In this document: positions 1-8,963 of the stretch, in pieces
Layout of the letters: every line of letters begins with the position of its first letter
Numbering within the stretch: position 1 is the first letter of the stretch
From: Psychromonas ossibalaenae ATCC BAA-1528
GTDB lineage: Bacteria; Pseudomonadota; Gammaproteobacteria; Enterobacterales; Psychromonadaceae
NCBI RefSeq assembly: GCF_000381745.1
Contig: NZ_KB907002.1
Span: 1 to 53,778 of the forward strand
Reading direction: 5' to 3'
DNA length: 53,778 nt
Notes under the pieces: generated by a model
The model's database searches: none
Told to the model about the DNA's origin: nothing
Seen by the model: only the letters and a program-made list of their open reading frames with translations
Position numbers and translations under genes: made by a program

Positions 1-88
1 ATATACAGTATAATTACAACTGTTTATTTATCCAGCTTTCAGTATACAAAGGACGATGGGTATGGCTTCTCTGGGCGTAGCCCGGCAT

Positions 89-95
89 GTTCAAC
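89..95 (-). other. Candidate integron attI core site
   Basis: Read on the minus strand this is GTTGAAC, which fits the integron core consensus GTTRRRY. It is the only such match I found in the 325 bases upstream of the integrase, and it lies in the expected orientation, with cassettes to be inserted away from intI, off the left end of the window. Next to it, on the integrase side, is a 7-bp hairpin (ATACGAC-N5-GTCGTAT, 103-121). A repeated 11-mer (GAAAGACGACA at 131-141 and 262-272) could be accessory integrase contacts. The core motif is short and could occur by chance, so the call is tentative. Confidence 0.4.
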
Positions 96-283
96 AGCTT
101 ATTATACGACGAAATGTCGTATTTCCGATGGAAAGACGACAGCCGTTTATTTATTTAAATATGAGGTCAGATTACTTGATTTGAATAATATATCAAGACG
201 TTACAATTATAAATCAAAGACAAATCATGGAAAAAAGCGGCAAATTGGCGTAATTACGGCAGAAAGACGACAAAAACACTACA

Positions 284-299
284 CTGTATATAAAAACAT
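284..299 (+). promoter_or_regulatory. LexA (SOS) box over the intI promoter
   Basis: The sequence CTG-TATATAAAAA-CAT matches the gammaproteobacterial LexA box CTGT(AT)4ACAG. The left half and the alternating AT core are good, and there is one mismatch in the terminal CAG. It lies 26 bases before the integrase ATG and overlaps a TATAAA-like -10 hexamer, the position reported for LexA sites in front of Vibrio and class 1 integron integrases. The likely meaning is that the integrase is repressed until DNA damage occurs. Confidence 0.7.
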
Positions 300-325
300 C
301 TATTTTCTAAAAAAAAGGAAATAAT

Positions 326-1327
326 ATGGCTTCTCAATTTTTGTCAGCCATCGCTGAAAATATGCGCCTTAAACATTACGCGCAAAAAACCATCAAATCG
401 TATTTATACTGGATTAAGATTTATATTAAATTCAATAAAAATACTCATCCTGTCCACTGCCATAATAAGGAAGTTGAACGGTTTTTATCTTATCTGGCAA
501 ATCAACGCCATGTCGCCCCTAAAACCCAAAGTTTAGCTTTAAATGCTCTGGTCTATTTGTATAAGGAGTTCTTAGATAATCCGCTTACTCTTGAGCTGAA
601 ATATAACCGCACAACAACACAACCCAAATTGCCAGTGGTCTTAACGGTAACAGAAACCGCCGCACTATTGCGCAATCTCCCGGCAGCTGTTTCACTGCCC
701 TGCCAGCTTTTATACGGCAGCGGCCTGCGTTTAATGGAAGTATTACGGCTGCGTATTCAGGATATTGATTTTGATTACTTGTCAGTGCAGATCTGGCATG
801 GAAAAGGCGGCAAACACCGACGTGTTACCTTAGCACGAGAGCTTGTTAAACCTTTACGTCAGCAAATTGAAGCTGCACGTTTATATTATGATCAAGACAT
901 GCTTAATAACGATTATTGCGGCGTGTATTTACCCTACGCAATGGCGGCAAAATTTCCTAATGCGCCGAAAGAGTTTGCCTGGCACTTTCTTTTCCCTTCT
1001 CACAATTTAAGTGTCGAGCCTGATACAGACAGCTTGCGTCGACATCATATCCATGAAAGTCACCTGCAGCGTTCGGTACGACAAACCGCCAGAAAATTAA
1101 AGTTTGAAAAACATGTGACCTGCCATACTTTACGCCACTCTTTTGCTACGCATTTACTGCAGCGAGGCGCAGATATCCGCACGGTCCAAGAACAATTAGG
1201 ACATAGTGATATTCGTACGACACAGATCTATACACATGTATTACAGGCTGGGGCTAATTGTGTAAGAAGTCCATTATCCGACCTGTTAGAAATTGATACC
1301 GGCAGCCAGCAGAAAAGTGAAATTTGA
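326..1327 (+). CDS. intI: Integron integrase IntI (tyrosine recombinase)
   Basis: A 333-residue tyrosine recombinase. It has an N-terminal SAM-like DNA-binding domain (about 1-95) and a catalytic domain with R135, K160/K163, H267, R270, H293 and the nucleophile Y302. What separates it from XerC/D and phage integrases is the extra patch at about 201-225 (LPYAMAAKFPNAPKEF, then a W and LFPS), which is the IntI-specific insertion needed to recombine folded single-stranded attC sites. Length and this patch fit chromosomal (sedentary) integron integrases of marine gammaproteobacteria such as Vibrio IntIA. A purine-rich ribosome site (AAAAGGAAATAAT) precedes the ATG. It converges on pfaD, and a LexA box and a candidate attI core lie upstream. 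The gene looks intact, so an active integron with its cassette array beyond the left edge is likely but cannot be seen here. Confidence 0.93.
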   Translation: MASQFLSAIAENMRLKHYAQKTIKSYLYWIKIYIKFNKNTHPVHCHNKEVERFLSYLANQRHVAPKTQSLALNALVYLYKEFLDNPLTLELKYNRTTTQPKLPVVLTVTETAALLRNLPAAVSLPCQLLYGSGLRLMEVLRLRIQDIDFDYLSVQIWHGKGGKHRRVTLARELVKPLRQQIEAARLYYDQDMLNNDYCGVYLPYAMAAKFPNAPKEFAWHFLFPSHNLSVEPDTDSLRRHHIHESHLQRSVRQTARKLKFEKHVTCHTLRHSFATHLLQRGADIRTVQEQLGHSDIRTTQIYTHVLQAGANCVRSPLSDLLEIDTGSQQKSEI

Positions 1328-1351
1328 TATCTTTTCACAATAAATAATTAT

Positions 1352-1390
1352 CTAAAAAAAAGGCACTGAACGTTTCACGAACAGTGCCTT
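1352..1390 (-). terminator. Rho-independent terminator of the pfa operon
   Basis: Stem AGGCACTG (1361-1368) pairs with CAGTGCCT (1382-1389). On the minus strand it is followed by eight T residues, just after the pfaD stop. On the plus strand the tail is not U-rich, so it mainly ends pfaD transcription and insulates the converging intI. Confidence 0.85.
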
Positions 1391-1408
1391 GTATATTAGG
1401 ATTTAAAC

Positions 1409-3004
1409 CTACTCCGGCGAATAGCCAAGCAGGCTCTGCTCTAAACTCACCCCCTGCAGTTTCAGCTGGTTGACCCGCTGCAGATATGCTGCACCTTTCA
1501 GTAGGTGAAGTGCCACATCAACCGCTTTACGCTGGTTGTAATCCTGCAGATAAGTACCCTTCACCCAGCTGTTAAATGCACCTAAACTTGGACCGGCCCA
1601 AATCTGGTAATCCATTTCACGGCCCTTTTCACCGATATTTGACCAGCGTGAAGAGAGGCCTAAATACCAGCGGAAGATCAGCGCCATTTTACGTTTCGGA
1701 CTGCTTTTTGCGCGTGCCAGCATTTCCGGATCCCGCTCATGGAAAAAGTCGATAGTACCCGCCCAGACATCATCAAGATTCTGACGGAAAATCTGCTTTT
1801 CGATTTTTTCCCGCTCAGCAGCCGGAATTGCTTCAATTGAATCATAATTCATATACAGGTCATAGAGCTTGTTAGCGCGCATGGCAAACATGGAGCCGCG
1901 TTTTACCACCTGCAGTTTTACGCCCATCTCAAACATATCAGCAGCCGGAGCCATAGTGACATCGGCCATTTCAACGCCGGCTAATAGTTTGCGGGTATGC
2001 TCAGAAGCCCCTGCTTCTATACAGGCCTGGTTTACTGAACCAAGTACAATATAAGCGGCGCCCATATTAAAGGCAGCCAGTGCTGCTTCCGGGGTTCCGA
2101 TACCGCCGCCCGCACCAACACGCAATGCTGGAGAGAAGTTATACTGGGCTTGTATTTCATCACGCAGTGCAATAATAGTCGGCAGCAGAGTTAAAAATGG
2201 ACGGTTATCCGTATGGCCGCCGGAGTCAGCTTCAGCGGTAATATCATCAGCCATTGGCACACGTTTTGAAAGCTCAGCCTGTAAAGGAGTGATTTTGCCC
2301 TGCGCTAACAGTTTATCAACCAGCTTCTGCGGCGCAGGCTCCATAAAGCGGCGCCCTACTTCGGTACGGGACACTTTGGCAATTACTTTATTGCCGATAT
2401 TTACCGTACCGTCTGCATTTTCAGATAATCCCGCTAAACGGTACCAGACGATATGTTCAGTCAGCCCCAAATAAGCAGAAGCTTCAACGGTATCTACACC
2501 GAGTTTTAAGAAGCGTTCAACGGCGCCGCGCTCTAATGCTTCTTCAGCAGGCGCATGGATCAGGTTTACCGCAAACGGACCGTCCGGTAATTCAGCCTGG
2601 ATACGTTTAATTGAATCTTCAATCACATCGGGTACTAAACCAGCAGCCCCGAATGAACATAAGAATCCCGCTTTACCTAAAGCGACAACCAGCTCAACAG
2701 AAGCAATGCCGTTAGCCATTGCGCCGCCGTGATAGGCATACTTAACCTTATGCTGCTGCTTAAATGCATCATCACCTAAGTCTTCGGGATTAAGCGCCTG
2801 GGCAAAAGCTAATACCGCTTCAGAACCCTGTGCCGATACTTCCTGACTCAAGCCTAAACCGGCACCATTTTGTGCAAGGTATACAGGTTTTTTTAAATCC
2901 ATTAAGCGTTTTCTGATTTCACTGCTTTCGCTGTTAATCGCACCGGCCTCTACCTGCCATGCCCAGTTGATCTGATTTTTATTATTAAAAGTTAAAGCTG
3001 ACAT
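1409..3004 (-). CDS. pfaD: PUFA synthase enoyl reductase subunit PfaD
   Basis: 531 residues, the usual PfaD length. It is an FMN-dependent enoyl reductase of the 2-nitropropane dioxygenase/TIM-barrel family and reduces the enoyl-thioester in each cycle of long-chain PUFA synthesis by the Pfa megacomplex. The N-terminal part carries the HGGAMANGIASVELV segment typical of PfaD. The C-terminal half of the barrel shows the glycine-rich phosphate-binding stretch GAGGGIGTPEAALAAF and the motif YIVLGSVNQACIEAG. It is the last gene of pfaRABCD. The ATG has a good ribosome site (AAAGGA, 7 bases upstream). The 110-base gap from pfaC is much wider than the other gaps in the operon and holds a strong RNA hairpin. 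No sign of damage is visible. Confidence 0.97.
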   Translation of the reverse strand: MSALTFNNKNQINWAWQVEAGAINSESSEIRKRLMDLKKPVYLAQNGAGLGLSQEVSAQGSEAVLAFAQALNPEDLGDDAFKQQHKVKYAYHGGAMANGIASVELVVALGKAGFLCSFGAAGLVPDVIEDSIKRIQAELPDGPFAVNLIHAPAEEALERGAVERFLKLGVDTVEASAYLGLTEHIVWYRLAGLSENADGTVNIGNKVIAKVSRTEVGRRFMEPAPQKLVDKLLAQGKITPLQAELSKRVPMADDITAEADSGGHTDNRPFLTLLPTIIALRDEIQAQYNFSPALRVGAGGGIGTPEAALAAFNMGAAYIVLGSVNQACIEAGASEHTRKLLAGVEMADVTMAPAADMFEMGVKLQVVKRGSMFAMRANKLYDLYMNYDSIEAIPAAEREKIEKQIFRQNLDDVWAGTIDFFHERDPEMLARAKSSPKRKMALIFRWYLGLSSRWSNIGEKGREMDYQIWAGPSLGAFNSWVKGTYLQDYNQRKAVDVALHLLKGAAYLQRVNQLKLQGVSLEQSLLGYSPE

Positions 3005-3076
3005 ATTGTTCCTTTAAACCCGTGTTATTCATTTCAGTGCTGATAAAACAACACAGTTTTTATGTAAAGCACCTCT

Positions 3077-3107
3077 AAAATTCCGGCAGCACCGCCGCCG
3101 AAATTTT
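3077..3107 (-). promoter_or_regulatory. Intercistronic RNA hairpin between pfaC and pfaD
   Basis: A 14-bp inverted repeat with a 3-base loop lies in the pfaC-pfaD gap (arms 3077-3090 and 3094-3107). Its two imperfect positions would be A-C mismatches in plus-strand RNA but become G-U pairs in the pfa transcript (minus strand), so the full stem forms only in the operon mRNA. It has only the UUUU of its own arm behind it, so it is more likely a processing, stability or partial attenuation element than a full terminator. This is an inference from pairing alone. Confidence 0.5.
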
Positions 3108-3114
3108 AAACATT

Positions 3115-6100
3115 TTAGGCTTCTACGATGCTCAATACGATGTTTTTCACTTCGTATATACGCAGGCCGTCTTTTGATAAGTTAGCATCACCCACTAAAC
3201 GTACTTCACCAGACTCACGAATGATATCAGTAATATGCACATCTAAGCTCATCTGTTTATTAAGCGGGGTGATCTGACCACGGTATTTCCAGATAACATT
3301 AGTCAGCGGCGCTTCAAAACGCGGATTACTAAACTGTGCGCCTAAATCATTTTTCAATGCGTAAGTCTGCAGCAGCTCGATAATTGCTTCCACCCCAAGT
3401 GATCCAGGCATTACCGGATCTTGATGAAAATGGTAACGGAAGAACCAGTCACTGGCATCGATGGTACGTTCACCATAGATATAAGCCAACCCGGCTTTAC
3501 CGCCGCCTTCAACAACTGACACAGTGTCCACAAAGTTCATCTGTCCGCCGGCTAAACGGTAATGCGGTTTAGCGGCCGGCGTCTGGAAGAACGGCAGCTG
3601 TTTATTTGTTAAATCAAAGCGTTCAATCTGCGCAGCCGGGGTATTGTTATCAACAAACCAGGCATGAGTGATTTTACCGTTATCTATGCCTAGCTGGTTA
3701 GTCAGTGATTCAGAGCTAAAGTAACCAAAGACTGCATTACCTTTATAGAAGGTTTCGCCGTCAACCAGCAGATCAAAAGTGAAGCTTTGAATAATTGCGC
3801 CGCCGGCCATACTAGTGCTCAGTAATACCGATTTATTAATAATCGTTTTACCGCGCAGGTCAATTTTCTTAAGCAGTTTGCCGCTGCCGTCAAGATTACG
3901 GAAGAACAGATCTTTTTCAGGATATTTAAGCGTGGTGCCCATATAACCGGAAATAAAACCGTTCGGCTGCAGTGCAATTTCCATAATCAATGAATACGGC
4001 ATCCAGTTTTCATGGCTGTTTTTGGTAAAGTACCAGGCATCGTGCGGCACATAATACTCAGCGATACAGCTGGACGGATTTTTAAGATCCAGACGTTTAC
4101 CTTTTACTTCCACAACCTGGGTCACGACCTGCAGATCACCACAGGGCGTACGCGGCGGAATGCGTCCTTTATAAACATCAAAGTCAGGACCGAAACATTT
4201 AGAGATGTTACCGGTGGCAAATTCAAACATATGCCACGGAGTAAACGGTGCCTGGTTAGGAATGCGGTTCTGTCCACTAACTAACGGGGCTTCATAATGT
4301 TTAATCGGCACCACGCCTTTTTCACGATGTGCGTTTAAATCTGATTCCACACGCATTAAAGGGCGCTGTGCATGCTTAAACGGCTGCACACCGCGTTCAT
4401 CGGTGATCAGGTTATTCTCAACGTCATGAATAGCGGCACTGTCGATATCTTCAATATGCTTCTCTAATTCAGTTAATGCGCTGTCCACCGAAACACTGGT
4501 TGAACCTAATGTCTGCACCACATTGCTGGGCAGTGTTACCGGGTAAGGTGAGTTCGCATCCTGCTCTTTAATTTCCACACAAAGATTTTTGAAATCAACA
4601 ACGACTTTGCCGTCCAGAATAATATCAATATTTGCTTTCATAAACGGGCGCGGCGACATACCCATTTCCGTGACTTCCATCCGGTAAGTCAGTGTATTAC
4701 GCTGCGGCTGCACCTGACCGCGGCAGCGTACTGTCTGCGCCTGTCCCGGCATAGGCTGGAAACGAGCATTGTTAACTTCACTGTTCATGCCTAACCAGAG
4801 CATAAAGAACATCGCCATCTGTCCGCAGCCTTCCGACATTAACGAACCAGCCATCACCTGATCACCTTTAAAGTGACACGGGAAATACCAGTGATCCGGG
4901 TCGAGATCTTTCTGACCTTCTAATAAACCCAGTCCCCAGTGACCGCCGGTCGGATCAACTTTAGTGATACGCTCAATCATCAGGAATTTTTCCGACGAGA
5001 ATTTCAGTGATGGATTACGTCCCTGCTGATCATATTCAGGTCCGAAACAGCCGCTGATATCACCGTTAACCAGCTTCATCATATCGTCATAACCATACAG
5101 GGTACGGTCATTATTAATCAGCGGTTTAAAGTAGGACTTCTGCGCATTAGTAAATTCAGCTTTATCTTTATCATTATGGATAACGCCTTTGCCGTCAGCC
5201 AGCTCTTCATCGGTGAAGAAACCAGCACAGCCGTTACGCATGATCAGGACTTTTTTATCACCAACGTAACAGTCGTAATGGAAGAAAAACAGCAGCTGTT
5301 CGCCGTTTTTCGCATAGGAATCGATATGGATTTCATAACGCAGGGTTTCGCCGCCGAAGGCCATCTCTTCTAAGAAGGTTAATTCACAGTCCAGCAGACG
5401 ATAAACACGCTCACTTTTGTTCTGGAAGTCGATTCCTATAAAGGAGATCAGCATTAAATCACACTGACCGGATTCAACCGATACCGACCAGGGGATCTGA
5501 CCGTCGATTAAAAACGGCGCATCGACAGGAATATCATATTCCGTGGCCATATAGGATTTTTTGTATTCATTAACTTTAGCATCAAGATCGGTAACACGGG
5601 TTACCAGCAGATAATCTGTGGTCGGCAGACGTACGCGGCGCGCATAGCTGTCGATAATCTTATATTCACTGCCGAATACTTTAGCGATATCACCTTCTGC
5701 AAATTCAACTAAATCGGCAGTATCGTAAATTACCTGTTTAGGTTTATTAAAGCGTTCCACTAAATTCAAAGGCGGATAAGCGTAACCTGAACTGCCCTTT
5801 ATCTGAAAACCAGGAGCTTGAAAAACAGGAGCCGAAGAGGCAGATGCCTGCATAACGGCATTCGTCGCTGTAGTTAAAGGCGTGCCCGCAAGCACCTGTG
5901 TCTGTAGATTAATCAGTTTGGCAATCTGCTGCTCGGCCGCATGACGCGAACGAATAAATGCCTGGTGTGTTTTAGTCTGCTGGGCAATCTCTTTGGTAGT
6001 TTTACTGATCACACTGTTGTATTCACCAGTCTGACTGTTTGCACTGTGGTTCATAGGGTCTGCACCTCGACCTGTTTGTACAGGCTGTTGAGTATTAGGT

Positions 6101-8946
6101 GTAAAAGGTTCGGCAGCTGCCGTTAATAATTCCCGGTTAATGGTTAACACAGTTAAATTATTAGGGTTAGACAGCGCTGTTAACTGTCTGCCGTTAATCT
6201 GCTGACGCACCGCAGTAAATACAGGGTTAGCCTGCTCTTTCAAAATTGCTTCTTTGATGTCGGTGCCGCCTAAGGTGATGGTTTTAACCAGCGCTAATTT
6301 CTTTTTAGGCTGAGCATAAACAGGCGCTTGATGCGCTGAATTTGTCGATGATAAAATCAGATGCGCACAGCTTAAATCTTTCCCTAAGCCGTTAACTGCA
6401 GTGATAGAAGCACCTGGCCTCTGATCCAGCTGGAGTGCGGTTTTGATAATGCTCGCCATGCCTGAAGCGTTAAACAGATGGCCTACCTGACGTTTGACAC
6501 TGTCAATCTGTGCGTTTGGATAACAGGCCGCAAAAGCGGCTTTCTCAGCCTGGTTATCAGCAGTAAAACCACTGGCAAAGGCTTCTACTGAGTTAACTGT
6601 TGAAGCATCTACAGCCGCTGTTCGGCAGGCTTTTGCACTGCTTTTTTCAATCGCGCCCGCATCTGTGCCGGTACTGAATACACAGGCATCAATATTAGCG
6701 TAAACCTGCTGCGGCTCTACTTGCGTACTTGGTTTAAGTACAAATGCACCCGCGCCTTCGCCGACAACCCACTGCTGCGAATCTAGGAGGTTGGGGCAGT
6801 TTGTGGCGTTTTCAGAAACACCGCCGTAAGACTGGCGTATGCTGATATTTTCCAGTGAACCGGCCAAATCTACACTGGCGATGATCACCGCTTCAACGTC
6901 AGATGTCTGGAACAAATTATCTGCTAACTCTACGCAGCGGTATACCGAGTTTTCTTCACTGGAAACGGTAAATGCCGGACCGGAGAAATCCCATAATGCC
7001 GAGATCCGCGAAGCCATTATATTACCGATAAAGCTGGTGTACTGGTTTAGCTGAGCAGCTGAAGCGATACTCTCTTTAGCGATGGCAGTTAATTCATCCT
7101 GCTGAGCGGCTGTTAAATGAATGCCCTGCTGCAGCAGACTCTCTTCAATCTGTGAGCTTAAATTTACCCGCCCGCGGTACTGATGCAGATCCAGCTCAAT
7201 ACCCATTGCCACTAATACAGCAACATTACTGCCCTCTTTAAGGCCGGCATCTTTAGCCGCATTATCTGCAACTTTCATCATCATCAGCTGCTGCGGAATG
7301 AGACAGTCTTGTTCATTCGGCGGTACTTTGAAACGTAAAAAGTCGATATCAAAGTTTTCTACATAGCCGCCTTTGGGCGCTTTATTTAAACCTAATGTCT
7401 GTTTAACCGTCGAATTTAAATCTAAACCTTTCCAGCGCTTTGGCGGCAGTTCACGAAAAGTAGTCTGATCGCCGTCCAGCAGGGTTTTAAATTCAGATAA
7501 GTCGGCAGCACTGCCGAACAAACAGTCCATGCCGATAATAGATAAAGGCGTTGAAGCTTTTGCCTGCACACTGTTGTCGGCCAGCGGTGTATTACCCGGC
7601 TGTAGAACCAAATGGGCATTACTGCCGCCGAAGCCAAATACACTGACACCGGCAGTACGGGTTTTCGATTCAGGAACGTTCCATGATACTGACTCCGTCG
7701 GCATCTGGGCAGCATCAAAATAACTGTTTTTAGAACTGATAGGATTCTTTAAACTGATAGTGGCAGGAATAATGCCTTCATTTAATGCCCAGATAGCTTT
7801 GGTCATGCCCGGCATACCGGCAGCTGTCAACAGGTGTCCTAAATTAGATTTAGCCGAGCTCAGCAGCGGTTTAGTGTGATACGCACTAAAGAAAGTCTCC
7901 ATGGAAGTCAGCTCAACCTTGTCGCCTTTCGGCGTGCCCGTTGCATGACATTCAATGTAATCAACATCAGCCGGATTGACCTGCGCATCCTGATAAGCAC
8001 GCTGATACGCAAGTACCTGCCCTTTAGAATTCGGACTTAATACAAACTCGCCTTTACCGTCATTAGACAGCGAGCCGCCTTTAATAACCGCATGGATCTT
8101 ATCACCGTCACGCAGCGCATCACTGTGGCGTTTTAACACCATCATGCCTGCACCTTCAGCCGCAAACAGCCCCTGCGAATCTTTATCAAAAGGTGCATGG
8201 GTATTATTAGCCGGGAAAGCCTGGAAAATTGAAAAGCCCATATTAACAAACATAGGATCCGCACCGGAAACCGCACCGGCTAACATCATGTCAGCTTTAC
8301 CGGTATGCAGATAATCACAGGCTAATTTAACACTGTAGCAGGATGACGCACAGGCGGCATCCAGTGATAATGAACTGCCGCCGAGTCCGGCAGCTTTACT
8401 TAATAACGCCGACGGGTAACCGGCAATTAAAGCATTATCCGAATGGACCTGTTTAGCTTTGGTGAAATTAGCCAGCTGAAAACTGTCTGAGGTTAACTGC
8501 TGCAGCGCGTTTTCCACCACATGGTGGTAAAAAGGCAGAAACAGATGATTAGATGATTTAGTCGGGAAAGACAGATTACCTAGAATCAGACCGCAGTGTT
8601 CAAGCTGTTCACTGCCCCAGTAACCGGCATCGGTTAATGCCTGCCGGGTAACATATAAGCCCCATTTGTTAAGGTCGTCTAACTGGTTAAGGTAACTTTC
8701 CTGTAAACCGTGCAGCGCAAACGGCCCGGCCTCAAATTCAAAGCCGCGAATATAACCGCCGTACATGCAGTAGAACTTGTCAGTATCGCCTTTTTTACCG
8801 TAATACTTTGCCGGATCAACCCCCATTTCAACTGCGCTGATCTGTTCGCGGTTATCCTGCTTTTCCAGCAGCTGCTGCCAGAACTGCTCTGGTCTACTTG
8901 AGCCGGGAAATAGATTCGCTATACCGACTACTGCAATGTTTTCCAT
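3115..8946 (-). CDS. pfaC: PUFA synthase subunit PfaC (KS-CLF-DH-DH)
   Basis: 1943 residues, a multidomain subunit of the PUFA synthase. The N-terminal ketosynthase (about 1-450) has active-site C199 in DAACASSC, followed by HATGTP and SNLGH histidine motifs. The second ketosynthase-like domain (about 460-900) has SSEENS where the catalytic Cys block should be, so it is a chain-length-factor domain without the nucleophile. After a low-complexity linker come FabA-like double-hotdog dehydratase/isomerase domains. The first has its His in CHFKGDQVMAGS (about 1355); the second has YHFHQDPVMPGS (about 1840) near the C-terminus. These place cis double bonds. The gene starts 17 bases after pfaB with an AGAGAGAA ribosome site. 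The order and domain content match Moritella and Shewanella PfaC. Confidence 0.97.
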   Translation of the reverse strand: MENIAVVGIANLFPGSSRPEQFWQQLLEKQDNREQISAVEMGVDPAKYYGKKGDTDKFYCMYGGYIRGFEFEAGPFALHGLQESYLNQLDDLNKWGLYVTRQALTDAGYWGSEQLEHCGLILGNLSFPTKSSNHLFLPFYHHVVENALQQLTSDSFQLANFTKAKQVHSDNALIAGYPSALLSKAAGLGGSSLSLDAACASSCYSVKLACDYLHTGKADMMLAGAVSGADPMFVNMGFSIFQAFPANNTHAPFDKDSQGLFAAEGAGMMVLKRHSDALRDGDKIHAVIKGGSLSNDGKGEFVLSPNSKGQVLAYQRAYQDAQVNPADVDYIECHATGTPKGDKVELTSMETFFSAYHTKPLLSSAKSNLGHLLTAAGMPGMTKAIWALNEGIIPATISLKNPISSKNSYFDAAQMPTESVSWNVPESKTRTAGVSVFGFGGSNAHLVLQPGNTPLADNSVQAKASTPLSIIGMDCLFGSAADLSEFKTLLDGDQTTFRELPPKRWKGLDLNSTVKQTLGLNKAPKGGYVENFDIDFLRFKVPPNEQDCLIPQQLMMMKVADNAAKDAGLKEGSNVAVLVAMGIELDLHQYRGRVNLSSQIEESLLQQGIHLTAAQQDELTAIAKESIASAAQLNQYTSFIGNIMASRISALWDFSGPAFTVSSEENSVYRCVELADNLFQTSDVEAVIIASVDLAGSLENISIRQSYGGVSENATNCPNLLDSQQWVVGEGAGAFVLKPSTQVEPQQVYANIDACVFSTGTDAGAIEKSSAKACRTAAVDASTVNSVEAFASGFTADNQAEKAAFAACYPNAQIDSVKRQVGHLFNASGMASIIKTALQLDQRPGASITAVNGLGKDLSCAHLILSSTNSAHQAPVYAQPKKKLALVKTITLGGTDIKEAILKEQANPVFTAVRQQINGRQLTALSNPNNLTVLTINRELLTAAAEPFTPNTQQPVQTGRGADPMNHSANSQTGEYNSVISKTTKEIAQQTKTHQAFIRSRHAAEQQIAKLINLQTQVLAGTPLTTATNAVMQASASSAPVFQAPGFQIKGSSGYAYPPLNLVERFNKPKQVIYDTADLVEFAEGDIAKVFGSEYKIIDSYARRVRLPTTDYLLVTRVTDLDAKVNEYKKSYMATEYDIPVDAPFLIDGQIPWSVSVESGQCDLMLISFIGIDFQNKSERVYRLLDCELTFLEEMAFGGETLRYEIHIDSYAKNGEQLLFFFHYDCYVGDKKVLIMRNGCAGFFTDEELADGKGVIHNDKDKAEFTNAQKSYFKPLINNDRTLYGYDDMMKLVNGDISGCFGPEYDQQGRNPSLKFSSEKFLMIERITKVDPTGGHWGLGLLEGQKDLDPDHWYFPCHFKGDQVMAGSLMSEGCGQMAMFFMLWLGMNSEVNNARFQPMPGQAQTVRCRGQVQPQRNTLTYRMEVTEMGMSPRPFMKANIDIILDGKVVVDFKNLCVEIKEQDANSPYPVTLPSNVVQTLGSTSVSVDSALTELEKHIEDIDSAAIHDVENNLITDERGVQPFKHAQRPLMRVESDLNAHREKGVVPIKHYEAPLVSGQNRIPNQAPFTPWHMFEFATGNISKCFGPDFDVYKGRIPPRTPCGDLQVVTQVVEVKGKRLDLKNPSSCIAEYYVPHDAWYFTKNSHENWMPYSLIMEIALQPNGFISGYMGTTLKYPEKDLFFRNLDGSGKLLKKIDLRGKTIINKSVLLSTSMAGGAIIQSFTFDLLVDGETFYKGNAVFGYFSSESLTNQLGIDNGKITHAWFVDNNTPAAQIERFDLTNKQLPFFQTPAAKPHYRLAGGQMNFVDTVSVVEGGGKAGLAYIYGERTIDASDWFFRYHFHQDPVMPGSLGVEAIIELLQTYALKNDLGAQFSNPRFEAPLTNVIWKYRGQITPLNKQMSLDVHITDIIRESGEVRLVGDANLSKDGLRIYEVKNIVLSIVEA

Positions 8947-8963
8947 AAATTCTCTCTGTATTT

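Noticed and set aside
21-92. 24-codon minus-strand frame after the candidate att core as a cassette gene
   Set aside because: Too short, no ribosome site and no similarity that I recognise; the cassette content must be judged from sequence outside the window.
326-1327. Reading the recombinase as a phage or Xer integrase
   Set aside because: The IntI-specific insertion between the catalytic Lys and the H-x-x-R block is present, and no phage genes or dif-like site are nearby.
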